From positions 19,362,501-19,426,500 of the forward strand of contig SMMW01000003.1 in assembly GCA_004794655.1 (NCBI GenBank): a stretch of DNA of 64,000 nucleotides, read 5' to 3'. Shown one piece after another: positions 12,825 to 24,642 of this stretch (positions within the stretch are counted from its first letter, which is position 1; every line of letters begins with the position of its first letter). Origin of the DNA: Marisa cornuarietis. Lineage: Eukaryota > Mollusca > Gastropoda > Architaenioglossa > Ampullariidae. The position numbers and the translations under genes were made by a program. The notes under the pieces were generated by a model that was not told the origin of the DNA, made no database searches, and worked only from the letters and a program-made list of their open reading frames with translations.

Positions 12825-13012
12825 GGGGGGGGGGAATTGGTGTTTTACGCCGAACCAGCAACTAAGGCTATATCACGGCAAGGCAGCCATCCCTGTAAAC
12901 AGATGCCACATGCAGAGAAAGAACAGTGTGCCCGAGACGAGAAACGAACCCAGGACAGCCAACCTTCACTGTATTGGTGACAGACGCTAACCGTTGCGCC
13001 ACCGGACCGCCC
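12825..13012 (-). mobile_element. tRNA-derived SINE, family 1, with target-site duplication
   Basis: The minus strand begins CCGGGCGGTCCGGTGGCGCA, with a perfect A box (TGGCGCAACGG) and a B box with one mismatch (GTTCGTTTC). The body follows (CTGCATGTGGCATCTG, GATATAGCCTTAGTTGCTGG) and the 3' end TTCGGCGTAAAACACC plus poly-C. Flanking direct repeats GGGATGAGTGTTGA (12811-12824) and GGGATGGGTGTTGA (13013-13026) are a 14-bp target-site duplication with one mismatch. The insertion splits the reverse transcriptase relic. The 3' part resembles the conserved 3' domain of molluscan SINEs as I recall it. Confidence 0.88.
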
Positions 13013-13939
13013 GGGATGGGTGTTGACGATGCCAAGTTATTCGTTCTGAACACACTGTATGAACATTTGGAAAAGCTCAAGACGCATGCTAGACTACTTT
13101 TCACAGCTTTAGTTCTGCATTCAATACAGTACAACCATACTTTATAGCTTTGAGACAGATGTCTGATTTTGATCTTCCACGTCAAGTGGTTTTGTGATTA
13201 GTGGATTTTTTACTTGCAGACATCAGAGGGTTTGTGTAAATAGTCATTATTCTGATATTGCAAACTCATTAAGCTCTCTGATGATACAGCACTGTTGACT
13301 CTGTTGCAGGAACATAAGAACGATCATAGTAATACATTGTACAGTGGTGCGACCAGAAATTTCTGGAGTTAAATATAGCAAAACAAAAGAAATGAACATA
13401 GACTTTAGGAGAATCAAAGGTGGTACTGTTGCTCCCAGTGTGATATATAGTAAACCTGTTGAAACTGTTAACTACTCCAGGTACCTAGGCACTGTTTTTG
13501 ATTGCCAGCTCAAATGGACTATAAGCACCGAACATGTTAAACGTGGCCAGCAAACAACGTACCTTCTGCGTAAGCTAAATAGCTTTCAGTCAGCAAAGCA
13601 ATCTTGGGCCGTTTCTCTCAGTCATTTATTGAAAATCTTTTATCTTTTTCATTTATAGGCTGGTTCCTCAGTCTGTCCATGACAGGAATAGTCTGAACAA
13701 CATTGTCTTTATCTGTTCTAAGATAATTTGTATCAAGCAGAGAGATTTAGCTTCTTTTTGTGATCAACAAATAGGAAAACTTCCCACATTTTGTCAATAC
13801 CTGAACATGTAGTACGAGAAAATGTATGTTATTAAGTTCAGGTAAACGTTATACTATGCCTGTATGTAAAAGCAATAGGCACCTGAAATCGTTCGTGCCA
13901 TCTGCTGTCCAGCTGCTCAATTACAGATGAATTGTCAGT

Positions 13940-14001
13940 GGTGTGTGTGTATATATATATATGTATGTGTGTGTGTGTGTCTGTGTGTGTGTGTGTGTGT
14001 G
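13940..14001 (+). repeat. (GT)n/(AT)n compound microsatellite
   Basis: GT, AT and GT runs within the 3' part of the LINE relic. Confidence 0.9.
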
Positions 14002-14205
14002 ATGTTGTAGGTGTGCATATGAATGGTCTAGATGTAAGATTGTGTATTTTTCTTTAGATTGTGTCACTTGCTCATATCTTTTACCTTGTAACTAGAACTT
14101 TATATATATATATATTAACTAAGTACATTTCCCATGTTCAAATTGCTCATTGGGATTAATCAAGTTGGTCATTGTCATTGTTATTGTCATTCTAAACAGC
14201 TCTTC

Positions 14206-17200
14206 TTTTCTAAGCAAGTGTGAAGGTTGAAGTCACGTGACTACAAAAACTGTACTTTTTGTCATAACTGGTAAGGAATTAACAGAACCCAGACTTGTGG
14301 TCACGTATTGCAGTCTTGATCAAAACTTATAAAGTAAAACTTGAAAATGTGAACGCCTAAAATTTAGAAAGGAAAACGGCAACTTAACTCATTTTACTCT
14401 TTTGAGGCACTCTACGACGACCACTTGCGTCTATTCGGTTTAATTTTCCAGTGATCTAGCAACATGGCTCAAACTGAATGAACTGCAAAACATGAAATAA
14501 ATGTGCAGACTTTCCAACAATCGTTTTCCAAACTGAACGGCGTCAATGATGGGCTGTGGGTGGGAACATCATGTCAAAACCTCTAACTAGATCGCACTCG
14601 GTTACGTTGTCAGCCATGGCGCCAATGGGCAATGGCGCACAATCTGATTTTAATACGTCTATATTCACAACAGATCCCGATGCCTGAGAATTATTCTCTG
14701 AACAGTAAGTTCTGTAGTTCAAAGAAATCTACATTTTCTTACACCAATATCACTCCAGTGTGTACTTTGTGTCCATTTATGTACTTTTCACATCCGGTTT
14801 AAGCGCAGTTTTTGAATCAAACGTCTCCAGGTTTTAGGTATCACATTGAAGCTTATTAGATGATAAAATTGCTTATTTTTGTATCATTTACTCTCAAGCG
14901 TGGGAATTAAACGGGAAAGTGAAGTATGGTCTGACTACCGCCATGACCAACTTCCGTCACGGCGGACAAGAACACGGTTGGATAGTGTAGTTCCAAGCCG
15001 TTTTCTACTTATTAAGTGTCCAATCATAAAATAAACCACACCAATCTACAAAAATGAACAAAAATGAATAAATATTATTTTTCATTCGCGCATTGATGTT
15101 CAAACCCTATGACAAAAATGTACAGGTGTTGAAAAGTGAGGGAGGTTTCACAAACCTGCGTCCCAATCACAGCAGCTCACTCAGTTTGGAGTGCCTGCGA
15201 GAAATGTATTGCTCATAACTGCTTCTGTATCACTTAAAATATTGTAATTTACAGTGATAAATTTATTACGTATAAAATAATATGTTAATATAAATGACTC
15301 AAAATTGGGCCTTATAAATGAAGATGTAACCTTTCTAAGAAATGGAGAGAGGGGAGGACGGAGGCTCCGTACACGGATATGTATTTTGACTATTTGTTCG
15401 TGTCTGTTTTCATCCATAGTTACTCTTGCTCTTTACATAAAGCGGGAGCCGACATCATATTATTTTGACCATCCTTTTTCACATTTCGTCTGGGCATCTT
15501 ACTGTCAACCATCTCCTTAATCCTTAGTTTGTTTGGAGACCAATTCCAAATAACAACAAACTTCAAAATTGATGCTTATCTGGTATTTGGACTGTTGATC
15601 GTTGGGAGCTTTCTATGCCAACTTTTCTTATTTATCTTCTGTTTTCCTACGTTGACCACATCTCTGATTCTGTTTTTTTTTCCACTATGATCTTTGAGAA
15701 ATTTTTATATTCTGCTTTAACTCTTGTTAAACATCAGTACTTCCCTTGCATGTGATTTACAAGTCTTCTGAGCTTTAACATTTTAACTATGTAATCTCAT
15801 CCATACAGCAATGCTTTCGCAGAAGTAAAGGAGAAGATCAAAAACATTTAAACTGAATAATAAGAAAATGGAAGTTACATTAGTTTCTTCACCGTGCATA
15901 TGTGCCTCTGTTGAGAAAAAGTTGTCATTGGGAAGTCCTCTGGTCGTCGTTAGTGTCATTACAAATGAGGGACAGAAATGAACAACCCAAGGCTGGGAGG
16001 GATGCTTATAAATAAATACAGCTCCAGTTTCAACTATTCCGCGTAAGCAGCTGTCTAAGACATTGATTAAACGTTATTCCAAAACCTCCATTTCATACCT
16101 ACCTTGTAAATTACTACTTTTATCTTTTGAAAATAGGCTTTGTATTTGCAAGGATAATAAATACAAAATACAAATGCTTTTAAGCACTTTTATATTTAAA
16201 TCATTAGGTCCATTTTACTTCTTCTGCTAAGATATAATTATGCTGACATTGTTTTCTTTGTCTTTGCAGAGTTACTTTTGGTCTTCTTGCTTTAACTTAT
16301 ATCGGATTATCTTGCGCTGTGGATTGCCGTATTAGGTGCTACTTACTGAATTGCTAAAATATTTAAATCAGTATTGCAGTAATATTTAGAACTTATTTTG
16401 TTACTAGATGTTGTGGTTTTTAAGATGCGTACTTTTTGTTTCTTTGAGTGGTCACGTACCCTTTCTCCATGAACTGGTATTCAAAGTAACCAATTTCTTG
16501 ACATTCATTTTGTTAAAACTATAGTATAATTTGTTTGAAAATGTAATTGAAATAATTTATTTTGTGTAACTTTGAGTATAAAGTCATAAGACAACCTTAA
16601 CATTAAGCGGCGCTAGGAACGCGATCATGTACGTGCACACACACACACACACACACACACATTCTCTTTCTCTCTCTTTCAGAGACAGAAAGACAGCCAA
16701 CATTCATACCCAAACGTTTTAGTATGTAGCATGCAACTCAGATGTGCACATACATGCTTGTCTTTGTCCATATAGCAAAAAAGGTAAACCTGCCATAAAT
16801 GTCAACTGGCTACACATTTGAAGAAGATATACTGCTAGACATTAAGACAACTTTCAATATTCCAAATCACTGTTTGATATATTTCATAAAACAATGTGCA
16901 GCACAATGCTTTAATGATGAAGTACTGTACAGTCTACAGGCTAAATACTTTGTAGATGTGTGCATACGAAACAGCCTACAGTTCTTCTGTAGAATTCGTG
17001 CCTCCTGTATCCACAGACAGGGTGTTTAGTAAGACAGCTGGAACATGAGTTGCGTCACTCCTGGACAGGCAAACTTCCCTGCTTTGGAGTTTTTAAAGTA
17101 AACCTTCACAAGAAAATGACAATACTCGCTTGACCTGCGTTACTAAAGAGTTTTTAAAATTTGCAGCTGAAGGCGGAAATTAACAAATATGAGAATAGAC

Positions 17201-17499
17201 GAAGGCATTTCCCTTTAAGGAACTCCTTCGTTTATAGCTCGCTTCTGAAGTTTGATCTTTATTGCAAATCATACATACGCGAAAAGAACTCACAGGCTTC
17301 GTCTCAAATCGATCTGATTCAAAAAGAAGGGAAGAGTTTGGCATTTATGAAGCAGCAGGTGTAAAAGCAACATTATTATTAGCAGTAAGTAGTCAACAGC
17401 TTGATAATAACTCCCGTATTTGCACTTAGCTATGACATATTCCTGTAAATTGACAACATTTACTATAAATGTATTTATTTATAAGCGTGGAATAAAATC
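14206..17499. other. Gene-free stretch with a short (CA)n
   Basis: Unique AT-rich sequence. A (CA)n run lies at 16635-16660, followed by a CTTT-rich patch. No frame or element recognised. Confidence 0.5.
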
Positions 17500-17720
17500 T
17501 GAGCTCTATTCACACCTCCAGGCCACCTGCCCGGAGGACACTGCGTGCGACACTCACAACCTGCACATCCGCACAGGTGAAATCTAGCCGTTTCAGCCAG
17601 TTGCTGCCTGATGGCGCGGCACAGCTCGACAAAGCTGGAGCAGGTGACTGGGCATTATCAAAGGTTTTTGTGCTCTCGCTTGCCTACCACCGTGACGAGT
17701 TCAAGACTGCTTAACTGCGA
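17500..17720. promoter_or_regulatory. Small GC-rich island with E-boxes
   Basis: A 220-bp patch, GC-rich against an AT-rich background, with E-boxes CACCTG, CAGGTG and CAGGTG within about 130 bp (about 17524-17645) and TCACACCT at its start. No coding signal. A possible enhancer, but untested and small enough to be chance. Confidence 0.2.
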
Positions 17721-18539
17721 CAAAACACGAACACTCCATGGTGAGACCAACTGTGCAACTGTATAACACGTTAGGTCCTTCGCGACCAGCTATAGTTCAG
17801 CATTTTAGACTGGAAGGTAAGAGAATCAGACATTAAGTAAGGTTATGTATTCAACTGTTTGGTCATGATAGAGAAAAACTGGTGTACAATATTATCCTCC
17901 TTTTTATACCACGATGCAATAAAGAGTAACCTTATTGTTTAATATAAAACTTTAGGCTTCAGATAAAAAAGAAATAATGAATGTTCATTGAAGAAATGGA
18001 AAGAAACCTTAGCGGCTTCTTCAACATCACCAGACCAGAAGGCAACATGCATTCTTCTAAGCTGGCGCACTGTCAGACTGAATATGCATGTACAGTTATA
18101 AAATAAGTAGATCATCTAATCATGCGTGTAAACTATTTCAAATGGCTTGCTTAAACTCATTACAATTACTATTTCTCGAAGTTTGAGTGAATCACTCTTT
18201 CTGCTAGGTTTTCTTTTCTTCTTCTTCCAGCAGTGGTCTCTTCAGCCATATATGTGCCATTTTCTCCAGTGCAACTTTTACGCTTTTTCTTCTCCGGACC
18301 TCTTGAAATTCTCGCTGCATTTTCCAGTGCTACGTATGAAACAAATCTCAAATGAAACCCTCTGACCTCTGGCATGCTGTTCTGCACTGATATTGTGATG
18401 ATGCAACCTCTACACCAGTAATCTGTGTGCATGCTAAACACCGACAACCTTGTGCCTTGCTGTCTAATTTGTCTCCATCACCTTTTAGAAATGCATTAAC
18501 ATTTGTACTGGGTGCCTGCAGATGTGTGCACTATAACTG

Positions 18540-18830
18540 CTCGGGGTCTGCTGTATCCTTCGAATCGTTCGACACACAGTTGTGGACTCTGCCTTGCCGT
18601 CACTTCCCACCCATTTTGATATTCCTTATTGTGGTATGCTTGTGTACATGACTATCTTATTTTTTTTTATTGATATGTTTCTATATTTTGTTGATATGTT
18701 TGGTCTGTATTTAAATGTGTGCTATGAGCATTTTGAGTCTGCATTTAGTTGCTCTTTGTTTTTATTTGTGTAAAGCGCCTTGAGAATACTGTAAAGCAGA
18801 AAAATGTGCGATATAAATGTGCCTTATTGT
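18540..18830 (+). mobile_element. LINE 3' end, L2/CR1-like tail
   Basis: The sequence TGTAAAGCGCCTTGAGAATA...GCGATATAAATGTGC at 18773-18825 is the stem-like 3' end typical of L2-type LINEs and the SINEs that borrow their tails. A weak LWTLP-like remnant of the reverse transcriptase C-terminus lies about 18580-18600. 5'-truncated, no open frame. Confidence 0.5.
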
Positions 18831-20389
18831 TTTTTTCCAGAGATCACTTTAGTATTTTATGCATCTCAGCAGCTGTACTTCGATTTTTAGTGTGGTTGCA
18901 TGTGTTCTGGGTTGAATCAAGGTATCTGTGCACTTTCACCATATTGTTCTATCATTAGCTGCTGCCACACTACATTTTTTTTTATCTCAGGACTGCAACT
19001 TTCATATGTAAGCACTATGTTTTTCGTGAGCACCGATTGTCGAAGACATTTTATTAATCATTTACGTCCGAAGGCTTCTTTCCGTTTGTCTACTGGTATG
19101 GTAAGGTTTTCTTTCTTACGTTTCTCTTTTGATTTAAAACACACACTATTCCGCCGTGTCCCGTTTGTACACTTTAACTATGACCACCATGATCAGGCTG
19201 AGGGCATTCTCCCAGTTCAGACTAATATTCCTTTCTGTTCCACTTTAGTTCTGTCTTGAACATTCTGTTGCAAAATACAACTCTTTCTATCGCCGTTTTA
19301 GTTTTAGCCGTATTTAGCATGCTGTTACAAAGGGCAACTCTTTCTTTGTTCTTAATTATGTTTTTTAGAAAGAGAAGAGGTTTGTGACAAATCTGGTACA
19401 TTCCTAACAAATTTATCCTAAAGGATTGAATTTTCAAAGGAAAACAGAAAAAGCTTAATAGTTACTTCAAAGTGAAAACCTTAAAATAAATAAATTCTCT
19501 TCAATCCGGTCTTCACATTAGGATCCTGTTGAATCGATATCGTCCTTTGAGTTATGGCAATGTTACTGTGTACAAGTCACATCAGTAATACGATTGCTAT
19601 ATAACAGACCAACTTTTATCAATTTTCAGTTGCCTTTTTAAGTATCCTCTGTGAGACTCATAAATACTCGTTATTACTGAGTTTTATCGAAAGCGAAGGT
19701 CTTGCACAATAATGTTACAGAGATTTCCAGTAGCAACAAGTGGTCCGAACACCACCCTCTTGTCTGTGTGTTATGTTTGACACCAGTCTGAAACCGCCAA
19801 GTTTACGACTGCATCGCATGCCACTGCCAATTTTTTCGTCTCGCTAGTTGACCTTACTCTTTCTTTATCTGGTTTTATCTCCGTCTTTCTTTCCTCAACC
19901 TTCACATGGCCCGTATCCGTACAGTAAAGCGGAGAAAGGAGGTGAAAGGAAATGTGTAAACCTGACGAACAGTAAATGATTGGGTGGAAAGTCTCAGAAA
20001 AAAGCAAGGGTAATGTAACAGACAAATGTTTTGTGACAGAGTGTGAGTTGGTAGCTATGCATAATCATACATGTATCAAGCATTATCAAAGCTCAGTTGT
20101 GCGCCAGCATCATTATTACTACAATGACGGTGATGATTATGATGATAAAATGAATAATTTCCTTGCCTTGCTCTTGCAGAAATTCACTGAAATCACTTCC
20201 AAAGACCAACAAACTTTTAGTGTCTACGTGATGAAACTGTCGGACGAGGGTACTGTTCAGGTTCAGCATCTTAAGCTGCCTTAAAAATTGAAAAACCCGT
20301 AGTCCATTGAATAGGCTAAAGTCTTCGCATTATTCTTCATATTACATTATTTATTGTAATGGTCTAATGGAAACTGTGACTTGTACAGC
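18831..20389. other. Gene-free stretch, nothing recognised
   Basis: Several frames of 60-119 codons without a recognisable product. The 119-codon frame at 18900-19259 is rich in Phe, Ser and Leu codons, as expected of T-rich DNA, and is treated as chance. Confidence 0.5.
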
Positions 20390-20605
20390 GCATTCAGCTG
20401 CCTTTCCCAACTCTTTAAGCAGTCGGGTAACCATTGTACAGTTGGGTTAACTATGGTGTCAAGTACCTATTGTACAGCAGGTCAATTGGGGGGGGGGGGA
20501 AACCTACGCTGCGCCACACGGGTATCGAACCGGGTAACATGCATGCCTTAGAGCTCCTAAATCTTGCTCTAACCACTAGGCTATTCGCTTGCCCTCTCAG
20601 GAACA
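20390..20605 (-). mobile_element. tRNA-derived SINE, family 2
   Basis: The minus strand carries a tRNA-like head with a perfect A box (TAGCCTAGTGG, followed by TTAGAGCA) and a perfect B box (GTTCGATAC in CCCGGTTCGATACCCG). A body with a poly-C run and AGTTAACCCAACTGTACAAT follows. It shares its body with the truncated copy at 8.29-8.53 kb. It is not a working tRNA gene: no acceptor stem or folded T-arm partner is apparent. Confidence 0.72.
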
Positions 20606-22399
20606 AGGTGCTCTTGGGTCTTTCTGGTTTCTCATTTTTGTGTCAGGAAGGGTGTTGTGGATGACTACTTAAATATGTCAGCAATACCTGCTCAGCCTAC
20701 TCATTCTCATTTGATTTTTAATGGAGCAAGAGGTAGAGACGAAAGACAGAAAAAAAGCGAAGAAAACCTATGATTATTTATGTTTCTTGCATTGATTTTT
20801 ATGATTTTTTGTTTAAAAAGATAGGGACAACTAGGGTTTAAAAACATTTTTTTTAAAAGAATATCAACCGGAGGGGAGATACTAAACAGCTTTCCTCCCA
20901 CTTAGTTCACAGCTGATATTCTTATGTGAGAAGCTACGAGGAGCAGAGGCAGTAAACAACTAGCCTGGAAAACATCATTTTCTGTATAGGAAACTAAGAT
21001 AGCTCTGTCCCATGCTGCACAATTCATCGACGCCTTAAATGCCAGAGCAAGGACGTATCCATCAAGTATACACTAGTAGCGGTCTCCACGAATTTACATT
21101 TCTAGTGGACTGCTGACTAACGTCACGTGATTGAGCAAGTTCCAGCGCGAAAACCAATCACGTCCGTTTTCCTTGGTATTATGCCAAACTCATGTTCTGG
21201 CTGATCTGACCAATGCTGGTCAAGTTCTAGCTGCAAATACGTTTTCTGTTAACTTGAATTTTTTGTAAGTTTCTGTTGAAAGATAAGTGTGCTGTCAACC
21301 GACAACGTAGATGTCTATTGGGGGGACTTATCTATTGCGCATGCTCACATCACAGACTGACGAGCAGGTGGTCTTGCACCAAACACTTGGGACTAAAGAG
21401 AAAATAAAAGAAAGTGAGCGGGTAGACAGCCATCCAACTGTCAACAACTATAGCTGAGGCAGTATGGAGCACGGGAACCTCTATGGTATCTGTCGAACTC
21501 CGGTTTGCACCTCGACATCTCCACTTTGACACTTGTCTTAAAATGTTTCAGTAGATATAAATAAGGTAATATGCAGTCAAAATCATAGTATCACACACAC
21601 ACACATATATATATATAGATAAATGAGGTTGACACTTGTCTGAAAACATATCTGTAGATATAAATAAGGTAATAGACAGCCAAAATTCCAGTTTAATTAT
21701 GAACGTAGAGCGTAATAAAAATGATAAAACTGAACTACAAGAAAGAAATATTTTTTTAAAATCCTTCTCACCTTTGTTCGCAAATGCTCTGAAAGCACTT
21801 CTTTGTGGATGCCGTATATTAGTACAACTACAAGAGAGTATCGTGTTTCCTGCTTTATATTGGCTTTAGTTTATCATATGGCGGGGTACTTGCTAGATTT
21901 TACGGAACAGGTCCGAGTTACATTTAAGTTTAGAAGATGATTGCTATTTAGTTGTAGTGTCAAAGTTAGGCATTTAGCCACTAAATATGCACTAACAAAG
22001 TTAAATGAAACTAGCAAAATGTTTATTCGGCGTAACGTCCATAAAGTTTTCGGTCGGTGAGAAGTTCGAATAACTCCACAAGAGGCCCATGAATCATATA
22101 TTTAAAGTATCTTCCTCGCACGATGAGTATCTTCAAAAGCTTTAGTAACTGGCTTTTTATGTATGCAATGAAATCTACAACTGTACAAACGTTCTGTTTA
22201 TGGGTACAGTGTAATTTAAATTAGATTTTCTCTTTTGTGACAAGTCACTTCAAAGTCATTTCCTCCCTAAAGGGTTCTGCCGTAACTGCTGCATGAAGGG
22301 AGAATCAGATTTTGAGTGCAGCCGCCATGTTTGATGATGACGTCATGTCTGCGTTAGGAACCAGAAAAGATGCCCTCGCAAGAAACAAAAAGGTGCGCG
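20606..22399. other. Gene-free stretch with a short near-duplication
   Basis: Mostly unique AT-rich sequence. A short local duplication, GTAGATATAAATAAGGTAATA, occurs at about 21551-21570 and again at about 21654-21673, flanking a (CA)n(TA)n run. Confidence 0.55.
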
Positions 22400-22740
22400 T
22401 GATCGGGGCAAACAGGGTTAGGCTAATGTGAAAGAAGAACCGCTAGAATGAGATACGCTACACAATTTGAGTCCAGCGCGGTGAAAAATACCACGCGACG
22501 ATAATATCGGCGGATTGCAGGGCTGGTGGCTAGCCTTGGCGCCAGGGCAGGGCTTTGCATACCTAATAGCGAGTGATAATGCAGAAATTACCCCGCCAAT
22601 TATACGCAGCCGCCAGCGAAAGTGACAAGAAAGCGCCGCGCCGCGCCTAGAGACGTCGCTGGTTGGCGCGTGCACTGTCAACAGCAACACACGGACCGCC
22701 AGCACCGTTAGTGACACATGCATTGCCATTATGGTGGCCT
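22400..22740. promoter_or_regulatory. Candidate cis-regulatory island
   Basis: A non-repetitive GC-rich patch (GGCGCCAGGGCAGGG, AAGCGCCGCGCCGCGCC) with interspersed TAAT cores (AATAGCGAGTGATAATG, CCAATTATACG). It is unlike the AT-rich flanks. The frame on the minus strand has no recognisable product. Candidate enhancer by composition only. Confidence 0.3.
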
Positions 22741-23700
22741 GGCTCTGCAGTCAGTAGGCATTTGCCTCCCATAAACCGCTACTCCATACAGTATATATTT
22801 ATTATATCAGCATATCCTCCGAACACGAAACACCGCATTACATCGACCACCAAGTTATGTTTACTTGCAAGAAACCTTTGAATGACATCAAATATTTGTA
22901 TACACATGTCCCTTTTCTTACTTCAAAGATTCCTTCTGCTGAGTGCGGCTTAAGCCCCAGTTTGTTTAAACTTGGGATTATAATTTCGGATTGTGTAATT
23001 AAAATACTCGTGCCAAAATATTTGGAATAAATGGATTAATTAAGGACTTTCGTCTAAAAGGAATTTCGAAAGGGAATTTGTTTAGCAATGTTTTATTTTG
23101 ACTTATTTATTTACAGCAGTGTAAATTGTTGCTAAAACGTTCAAGGGGTAACTGCAAGGTCTTCCGCAGAGACAGTAGACTGAACAATTGTCACACGTGG
23201 GGCACAGAGAAAAGAGAAAAGCGTGACATAGAGGCGAGGTCTACGTTGTGTTTGAGAGAGAGAGAGAGGGTTCATTGAAACACTAGCGAGGATAGAGGTT
23301 GTGGGAAAGGGGTAGAGAGGTCACGTCTTTGAAAATTGAGATTATGTTTCGTGAGTGAGTACCGCTTTTCTTTATTCCCCTTTATGTGCTACACTGTACT
23401 GGGAAATTTATCGAATAATGACAAAGGTGGATCAGCTTTTCCTATTTTCCTGTCCATCTGTTCAAGGAGAATGAAACTTCATCTAAAGATATTTATTTCT
23501 TTTTCGCATTTTTCTTGACGATTTGGATACATATATGTATATTGACAGTTTGATTGACAGGAAAAAAAATCAGCGGATTCCAGCCGACTAAAAGACGACA
23601 CCTGTCTTAATTTCATGACCAAAATCATCCGTAGCTAATTACCACCAACTTTAATAGTTTTCAGCAGCAGTATCCTAGCACTCCCCACACAATTTCACCT

Positions 23701-24144
23701 TTACAATGTATCATGTACGTTTTCACCAGATGTATAATGTAAATTGTCACCAGTTTTGTTCAGGGGAAATATAAAAGAATCAGACAGACTGGAACAGGGC
23801 CTGCACTGTTCGAGGCCTTGAAAACAGGGGGACGGAAACCTCGCCTCCTTATCTGCGCATCGATGGAATGACTCCTCGGTGGCCAGCAGCGGGCAGGCAC
23901 GGAGTCTGCGGGGATTAAGGGTGATGGCTGCTCGGCGGGTACAGCCTGTGGTCCGTGCAGTTATTGCAGGTCCGGCACCCTCACTCCCACTCATACACGG
24001 CGTCTCGTTCCTGTGAAATACGACAGCCTCTCGGTAATCTCCCGTCAAGTCCTCTGGCCCTACATGCGTCTCAAGTCCTGCTCTAAACGTAAAATAAGCA
24101 CAAGCTACTGACAGATCATCCGCCCCTGCAAAATGCTTTTCCAC
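23701..24144 (-). other. 147-codon open frame, unrecognised
   Basis: The longest non-repeat frame in the intergenic part. It lies in a GC-rich patch (23.85-24.07 kb), where stops are rarer. It is a mixed-composition peptide with six Arg/Gly-rich stretches and several Cys, no signal peptide, no domain that I recognise and no coding neighbour. It could equally be a conserved non-coding island. Not claimed as a gene. Confidence 0.15.
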
Positions 24145-24604
24145 CTCTCACGCGTTGGAAATGTTTGATAACCAGTCTCTTCCACAGAGAAACGTTGTGA
24201 TGGAAAATGTTCCAAGCCAGAAAGATAATCATATAATCGACAGCCATTCAATCTAAACGTTAAACGTCAAATGGCTGGTATCTGTCGGCCCTTTTCGAGA
24301 CGCTATCATTCACAAGGCACCAGAGCTCTAGCCTGATTTTTCAGACACGTTCTTTTACAAGGCTACAAGGTTATGTTTTCCCTCCATCTGAGTGCGGCTC
24401 CAAACACCCAAGATGGCAGCCTCTGTTCAGTGCCCTCTGTTCCCAGTAGCCAAAATGGCAGAAACTATTTCACTGCACTTCGCAAACACCAGGCTGTCAG
24501 TGAACAATGAAGGTCCCACTGATCTGACCTACACTTTGAAGTAACTGCCACATTAAGTCACACAAACAATAACTCACCCAGCCAGCCACCCAGCCACAAT
24601 CTTT

Positions 24605-24642
24605 CACACACACACACACACACGCACGCACGCACGCACGCA
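24605..24642 (+). repeat. (CA)n(CGCA)n microsatellite
   Basis: A CA run followed by five GCAC units. Confidence 0.95.

Larger units (their letters stand above)
12560..14205 (+). pseudogene. Non-LTR retrotransposon relic, reverse transcriptase, SINE-interrupted
   Basis: Plus strand, in order. First come LDSGHIPALVKLSSIVPLP and NDFLPIALTP (12615-12720). After a frameshift follow VTKTLEKIF and KLDPQQFANRKG (12780-12812). Next is a SINE insertion (12825-13012), then LNTLYEHLEK and SSAFNTVQPYF with a stop inside, LSDDTALLTLLQ (the catalytic YADD box reduced to SDD; the preceding palm segment is deleted), KTKEMNIDFRR (13390), YSRYLGTVFDCQLKW (13470) and finally RYTMPVCKSNRHLKSF (13845). The 3' UTR ends about 14205 in ATTGGGATTAAT and a TCATTGT-type tail. 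Clearly dead: stops, frameshifts, deletion. The 104-residue open frame at 13344-13658 belongs to it and is not a host gene. Confidence 0.88.

Noticed and set aside
12868..13185. 105-codon minus-strand frame
   Set aside because: It reads across the SINE head and body and into the LINE relic.
13344..13658. 104-codon frame as a host gene
   Set aside because: Its KTKEMNIDFRR and YLGTVF motifs show it to be the thumb region of a dead LINE reverse transcriptase.
20505..20605. tRNA gene suggested by perfect A and B boxes
   Set aside because: The boxes sit in a SINE head continuous with a SINE body; no acceptor stem or complete cloverleaf is seen.
24410..24470. YY1-like sites (AAGATGGC, AAAATGGC)
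   Set aside because: Two short sites without promoter context; not enough to claim a regulatory element.
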